64,000 nucleotides of DNA from Rhizophagus irregularis (taxonomy: Eukaryota > Glomeromycota > Glomeromycetes > Glomerales > Glomeraceae): the NCBI RefSeq assembly GCF_026210795.1, contig NC_089430.1:372001-436000 (forward strand). Direction: 5' to 3'. Of the stretch, positions 59,201-64,000 are shown in pieces. The notes below the pieces were generated by a model. That model was not told where the DNA came from and ran no database searches. It saw only the letters and a program-made list of their open reading frames with translations. How positions within the stretch are numbered: the first letter of the stretch is position 1; the number at the start of each line of letters is the position of its first letter. A program made the translations under genes and the position numbers.

Positions 59201-59790
59201 CAGATTTTGCACGGAATTTTTCCAAAGTTCAGAGATTATGTTCACAAAAACATTTCTTATACTTAACATATATAATAAAGTATTTAAAAAAAATAAGATT
59301 CACAACTTGATCCAATAATTATCTAATTAATCATATAAAACAAATTTTGATGTTAAATTATGATTGAAATTTCAAAATTAATAAATATTCAAGTATAATC
59401 AAAGATTTTAGCTTAAATGACATATTTCTTTTTAATATAATTGGAAAATTATTTTTTTTAAGTAACATATTCCTTTTCTATTTGCTTATCCACATCAATA
59501 ACTAAAAGTCAATATAATCATATATATAAGAAAATATACCGTTATTTTATTGCTCCTTCTGAATTTTTTATTTCCCAAAAAAGATAGAAAAGTATTTGTT
59601 TGTTTATTAATTAGAATAATAAACATACTATGATACTAGCCCAGTAAATATGGCTTTGCTTTGTTATTTCATTAACTACATATACTGACAGGTAAAGGTA
59701 AAGTTTTGGAATTATTTTTACAATTATTCTTTACAATTATAAAGTTTGTGAAGTATAAATCTTTAATCCTGTACATTAGGAGTAATTTAT
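56284..59790. repeat. Segmental duplication copy B, second part
   Basis: Non-coding; colinear with 43660-44926 plus 46218-46530. Extra sequence relative to copy A includes about 56720-57420 (with a MITE) and about 57930-59380. The latter has a GC-richer tract near 57950-58180 with repeated CGGGAT-type words. No gene is supported. Confidence 0.7.
56842..57054. mobile_element. MITE family M1, copy 2 (213 bp)
   Basis: The ends are AGGACCCCGAAATATATATG and, read inward, AGGACCCCGAAATATACAT. The exact 8-bp target duplication is GATTTTAT (56834-56841, 57055-57062). This is the best-preserved copy of the three. It is absent from duplication copy A. Confidence 0.9.
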
Positions 59791-61197
59791 CTATTAGGAA
59801 AGGACTAAAATTTATAATGAAAAAAAAATTTTCAGACATGGTTTTTATAAATCACCACGTGGTGATCATCACCGTACCAGCATTAGCAAATATCGGAGGG
59901 CAGAGTTTCATGTCATTTTTAATTCTGCCCAAAATTCTACCCTAATTCCGGTAAGATGACAGTGATATTTAGCTATACTATTTTATAATTCGATTTAGGA
60001 GAAATGAACAATATATACTACTAAAAGCGTGCCTATAAATATAATTTACAAAATTTAATACTAAAATTTAAGCGGTAATAATCTCATATTGTAATATTGT
60101 AATAGAAATAAATACAAATCAATACTATTCAAGTACATATAAAATAAAAATTTACGTAATGTAATTGTAAATCAGTTTGGTAAGCCTCAACTAAACAAAG
60201 AAATAATATATTCAAAGTAGACCAACAGTTATTATTTTCAGAAAAAGCCCAGTTGCTGAGTAGCCTGAGTAGCCTGATGACCAAAATTTTTTGCACTGCC
60301 GCATTTCGTTAAGAGAACGGTTACAGCTTACCTATAGTCTATAAAAATGTACAAATTTTACAATAATGTAAATAATAAAATTGTTCTATTAGTTTTAATA
60401 AAATAAAGTTAAACCTAAATGTATAAATTCTGAATTTTTCATTGAACTTTATAATCTCTTTTTCCAGCAAGAAGCTCTAACTTCTACTATTAGAAAAAGC
60501 AATAAACAAAATCATGTATCAGGAATTTTAACTATGCTACGCTTATAGATATAACTTTAATCGTCTTTCATGAGATCAAAAAGTTACTAAAGTTATCAAT
60601 GAATTTATTTGAGATATTGTTAACATTTTTTCTCCAAAATAATAAAATTTGAATAAATATTTACCAAAACGATTTTACCAATTAAGTTTAGGAAATATTA
60701 AAAAAATTAATTTTACGTGAATTTATAGAAACGAAGTATACAAAAATTTATTACTTTAAACAAAATATTTATTTCTTTTTCTTTTATGAAAATTAATACT
60801 TCAAGTTTATCAAAATAAAAAAAGAGATTTTTTCGTAAACTCTCACTATACCATCTATGCTTTAACTTACATTATTAGTGAAATTTAACGGACAATAATA
60901 ATATAAATATACTTAAAGAAACGATACAAAGATCAGCAAACTCTTTCACAAGTTTTTTGACTTAAACTTGAGAAAATATATCCAAATACTGAGTAATATA
61001 TGTAATTTGAATTTAATTTTCAGCAACTGTTACTTAAAAAATATATATATATACCGCCTATACTATATAAAAATTAAAATGTGACGTCACCAGATGTTTT
61101 GCTTTTTTTCAAGCAAAAAATACTTTAACCTTTAGAATTAAATCATATATTATAAAGTGCTTTAAGACTTTGCATGTAATAATTATATAATTATATC
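59791..61197. other. Spacer
   Basis: AT-rich, no gene. It contains a perfect 16-bp palindrome at 59851-59866. A stretch near 60236-60340 weakly resembles 61770-61870 (AAAGCCC-GTT-CTG-TAGCC spacing), which may be another dispersed repeat. Confidence 0.45.
59851..59866. promoter_or_regulatory. Perfect 16-bp palindrome with a CACGTG core
   Basis: ATCACCACGTGGTGAT is perfectly self-complementary and centred on an E-box. No gene start lies close by, so a regulatory role is only a possibility. Confidence 0.35.
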
Positions 61198-61389
61198 AGG
61201 ACCCAAAATATATATGTAAAGGTCAAGTGATTTCAGTAAATTATGTTTTTCAGGGCCGAAATTATGCTAACCTCAGTCAGTTACTAAAATAGTAATAAAA
61301 TTTTGACCGGCATTATCTAAAGAAATTATCTAAAAAGGAATGATCAACACGATTCAAAATTCTCTCTACCTTATACATTTTGGTGTCCT
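61198..61389. mobile_element. MITE family M1, copy 3 (192 bp, older)
   Basis: It starts AGGACCCAAAATATATATG and ends TTTTGGTGTCCT. Its flanks ATTATATC / ATTATAAT are a diverged 8-bp target duplication (six of eight match). The core CAGGGCCGAAATTATG matches copies 1 and 2. Confidence 0.75.
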
Positions 61390-63059
61390 ATTATAATATA
61401 AAACTTCTTTGTATATTAGGCTATCAAATAAGGGTACATTCAAAAGAAACTAGCAATGAAGCTTTTTTCATAATTTGATTGCAGTCGATTATTGTAATAC
61501 TACCAGATGATTCAGATCTAAAACGGGATGTTTTGCAGTTTGCACCAAATATCAAATTATCAATCGGTCTTTATTATGAGATTTTGTATAGATAATGAAA
61601 ATAATATGCAAATTAAATATTTTATTAAGAAATTACTAATGTATACGTAATAGCATAATATATATTATATTTAAGTAATAAATTATTATTATTTAACTGT
61701 TTATGGTTATAACAAATTAAATAACTATTGAATATTTTATATTATAGTTATCTCTAGTATCTCCAATCAGATTAACGTTTGTTGCATTTTCGGTAAAAGC
61801 CCTGTTTCTGCATAGCCCGCCCGAATTTTGCCAAAAAAATTGCGCCACGCGTCACCTTTAGCTCTGCCACATTTTTGCATATATAAACCCCTTGTTTAAT
61901 ATACAATAAAAATCTGACATTCAAATTTATGAAATTATAAGATAAACAGTATTATTGCCATTAAGATAGAATGACAACTGTATTATTTGTATTATTTATA
62001 GCATTAACAACGGTGTCTGAACAATAACACAATTATTGGATGGATGTAAAAAATAATACAGTACTTTGTGCGCACACGCTGCTGTTTAGCGGTTGGTATA
62101 TTTTTTGGCGAGTTTTTTGTATTTTACTGAAGATTATCATTATATTGTAGAAGTAAGTGGCTTAGTTAAGTTTGTAATTAAATTTAGTTTACAAATAATA
62201 AATTAGAAAACTGACTTTAATTGGTAACCGCTTTATTTTTTTTTCACCAATTTTTGGGTTTTTTTTTTGTTTCAAATTTCTGTTTCGTTGCACAAAAAGA
62301 TCAGCCAATCAAAAATGAATACCAGAATGAACAGGACTAATAAAGAATATCGTTTATTAACTTGATAAGTTAGGAACAAAAAAAAGTTCGTACATTAATT
62401 AATTAAATTTTTTTTTTCTTTTTTAGTGATTGTTGAAATATTTTAATTTTAATATATCATATATATATTTTTTTATAAGAATTTTAAGTAAAGGTGACGT
62501 TAAAAAATGTTTTTAAGGTGCATAAGTATAATAAATTCACAAGTTAATAAATCACATTTTTTGACATCATAATTTTTGATATTTTATGTAATATTAATTC
62601 TTTATAATATTTTGTTAAAATATACACCATTAATTTTTTTTATTATGACAATACTTTATTGTCCGAAACCATAACTTCTAAGCATTTTCAAATGCAATGT
62701 CGTTCTATTCCGCATGCTTATCGACCAATTAGATTTTGTATTTAATTTACGTTTGCCCTGTCATAACGTTAACCCCAGTTATGCTTCGGACCTGAACGAT
62801 TTGCGTTCCCTAGTTCATATAGTAGTTCATAATATTAATATCATAGTAAATTGGAAAATTTAAATCATAAAATTGATTTTATTCGTAAAAAGCTATTTGT
62901 TCAATTACAAACTGATTTTATTTATGCGAAGGAAAGTTCACACATACTCTATAATCGGTGTTGAACGAATCAATATAATAGAGCTTTTAAATGTTCTTTA
63001 ACGACAAATGTTTTTAAATATAACTATTTGCATCTTTTTCAATAATAAATAGAGTAATA
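61390..63059. other. Spacer 3' of kinase F
   Basis: AT-rich with poly-T runs. No coding signal is supported. Confidence 0.5.
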
Positions 63060-63935
63060 TTATATTTCACATTCTAAACATTCAGAATATTTCGGAAGAT
63101 CATTTGTATAGGAATTAAGTAGTTGTGATGTATAAACAGCTTGTGGATGAGTGGGTGATTGTCTTCTTTCCTCTAAAAGTATGGTATTTGATTCTTTGTA
63201 CTCTTCCGCTTTTTTAAATTGCTTTTCAATATCATAATGTTGTTGGTTTTTTTCTTCGGTTAACAAATGTGAATTTGGTACATATGATTCATGAAATAAA
63301 TGAATCGATTCTGCTATTTCAGTTGCTTTTGGTCTATTATCTGGATTTAAATTCCAACACTTCTTCATTAAGTCTACATAACATTCTGGTACTTCTAGTT
63401 CATTCATTTTAGGTCTAATTCCCTCACAGATATCCAATGCTAGATTTTCATCATGTGCACAATAGGAAAAAGGCTGTCTGCTAGTTGCTATAAAATACAT
63501 AATCATACCAAAACTATATATATCTGCTGCTTGAGTGTAAGGTCGTCCTCTCAACACTTCAGGTGCTACATAAGGCATAACTCCATAAATATTTTCTTCA
63601 TCCGTATTATCAACTCTTTCACATAATCCCATATCTGCTATACACATTGAACTATAATCTTCTAAAAAAGCATACATTGATAATATATTTCCTGTATGAA
63701 AATCACGATGAACCATTTGTCTTTCATGAATTTCTTCAAGACCCTTTATAATACATATTAATATTTCTATATTATGTGACCAGTTAAGATTTTTATAATG
63801 TTTATTTATCCAGTTATATAAACTTCCGCCTTCTGCATAATCAAGAACCATAATATAATTATTTGTATCAGGATTTTGAGATATTCCGTATATTGAAAGA
63901 ATTCTATCAGATTCATTAATAGAATATCCTTTAAT
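63060..63935 (-). CDS. Kinase F catalytic exon (gene continues beyond the right edge)
   Basis: This is the last exon of a minus-strand kinase closely related to gene E; 291 codons read to a stop at 63060. It starts in phase 0 after an AG at 63937-63936. It shows YGISQNPDTNNYIMVLDYAEGG, HRDFHTGN, DMG for DFG, YVAPEVLRGRPYTQAADIYS, FGMIMYFIATSRQPF and KCWNLNPDNRPK, then an acidic tail with QAVYTSQLLN. The catalytic residues are intact. The ribbon, glycine loop and beta3 lysine must lie in upstream exons outside the window (above 64000). Because its closest relatives here carry module arrays, a further array may lie there. Confidence 0.88.
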   Translation of the reverse strand: MKGYSINESDRILSIYGISQNPDTNNYIMVLDYAEGGSLYNWINKHYKNLNWSHNIEILICIIKGLEEIHERQMVHRDFHTGNILSMYAFLEDYSSMCIADMGLCERVDNTDEENIYGVMPYVAPEVLRGRPYTQAADIYSFGMIMYFIATSRQPFSYCAHDENLALDICEGIRPKMNELEVPECYVDLMKKCWNLNPDNRPKATEIAESIHLFHESYVPNSHLLTEEKNQQHYDIEKQFKKAEEYKESNTILLEERRQSPTHPQAVYTSQLLNSYTNDLPKYSECLECEI

Positions 63936-64000
63936 CTATTAAAATACACTAATTAATTATTAATATATTTGAATGATTTAACTTGAATAAAATATTTCAT

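Noticed and set aside
60236-61870. A second dispersed repeat pair (60236-60340 and 61770-61870)
   Set aside because: Similarity is limited to scattered short words, and I could not define ends or target duplications.

Overview
The window is eukaryotic: about three quarters A+T, short GT-AG (occasionally GC-AG) introns of roughly 45-90 nt, and protein families that I recognise from arbuscular mycorrhizal fungi (Glomeromycotina). The closest match from memory is Rhizophagus. These families are protein kinases with a Cys-rich ribbon followed by an NWTSG / EWIPY N-lobe leader, F-box/LRR proteins, and WD-like/TRP-like channel proteins. The organism call rests on family recognition, not on a search.

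Layout. 1-3.2 kb: spacer and an F-box gene (1638-3173). 3.2-6.3 kb: spacer with a GC-richer inverted-repeat block, a decayed LINE reverse transcriptase (about 4.5-5.2 kb, minus) and a roughly 100-bp minisatellite. 6290-10255: an eight-exon channel-like gene with a probable 1-nt frameshift. 11731-13436: kinase A. 17403-19584 (minus): kinase B, ending in a chain of tiny phase-1 exons. 21152-27972 (minus): gene C, thirteen exons, twelve of them tandem copies of one kinase-N-lobe module before a single kinase catalytic exon. 28.8-35.2 kb: transposon remnants and minisatellites. 35249-35621: kinase pseudogene D. 35.6-43.4 kb: an LTR split by a roughly 6.9-kb LINE-like insertion whose upstream part is a long tandem array. 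44927-46215: an intact-looking Tc1/mariner element. 48316-55067 (plus): gene E, a second modular kinase array, one module broken by an hAT-like element. 55.1-59.8 kb: a second copy of the flank seen after pseudogene D, with its own solo LTR and a MITE. 63060-63935 (minus): the catalytic exon of kinase F, which runs off the right edge.

The main discovery is the pair of modular genes C and E. Each repeats an exon of about 135-160 codons. The exon joins the kinase beta4-beta5/hinge segment (YGITQDPETENYMVVL-like) directly to the Cys ribbon, NWTSG, EWIPY, glycine-loop region and beta3 lysine of the next copy. All array introns are phase 0, so copies can be gained, lost or skipped without breaking the frame. 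In both genes only the last module before the catalytic exon keeps a normal glycine loop; earlier modules have eroded loops. By my splicing, gene C reads as one open frame of about 1976 residues starting with a hydrophobic anchor, and gene E as about 1509 residues if its damaged module is skipped. I infer a poly-pseudo-N-lobe scaffold or decoy joined to one active kinase.

The rest of the window records a dated mobile-element history. Two diverged copies of one kinase 3' flank serve as each other's empty sites, which fixes the ends and target duplications of two LTRs, a LINE-like element and a Tc1 element.
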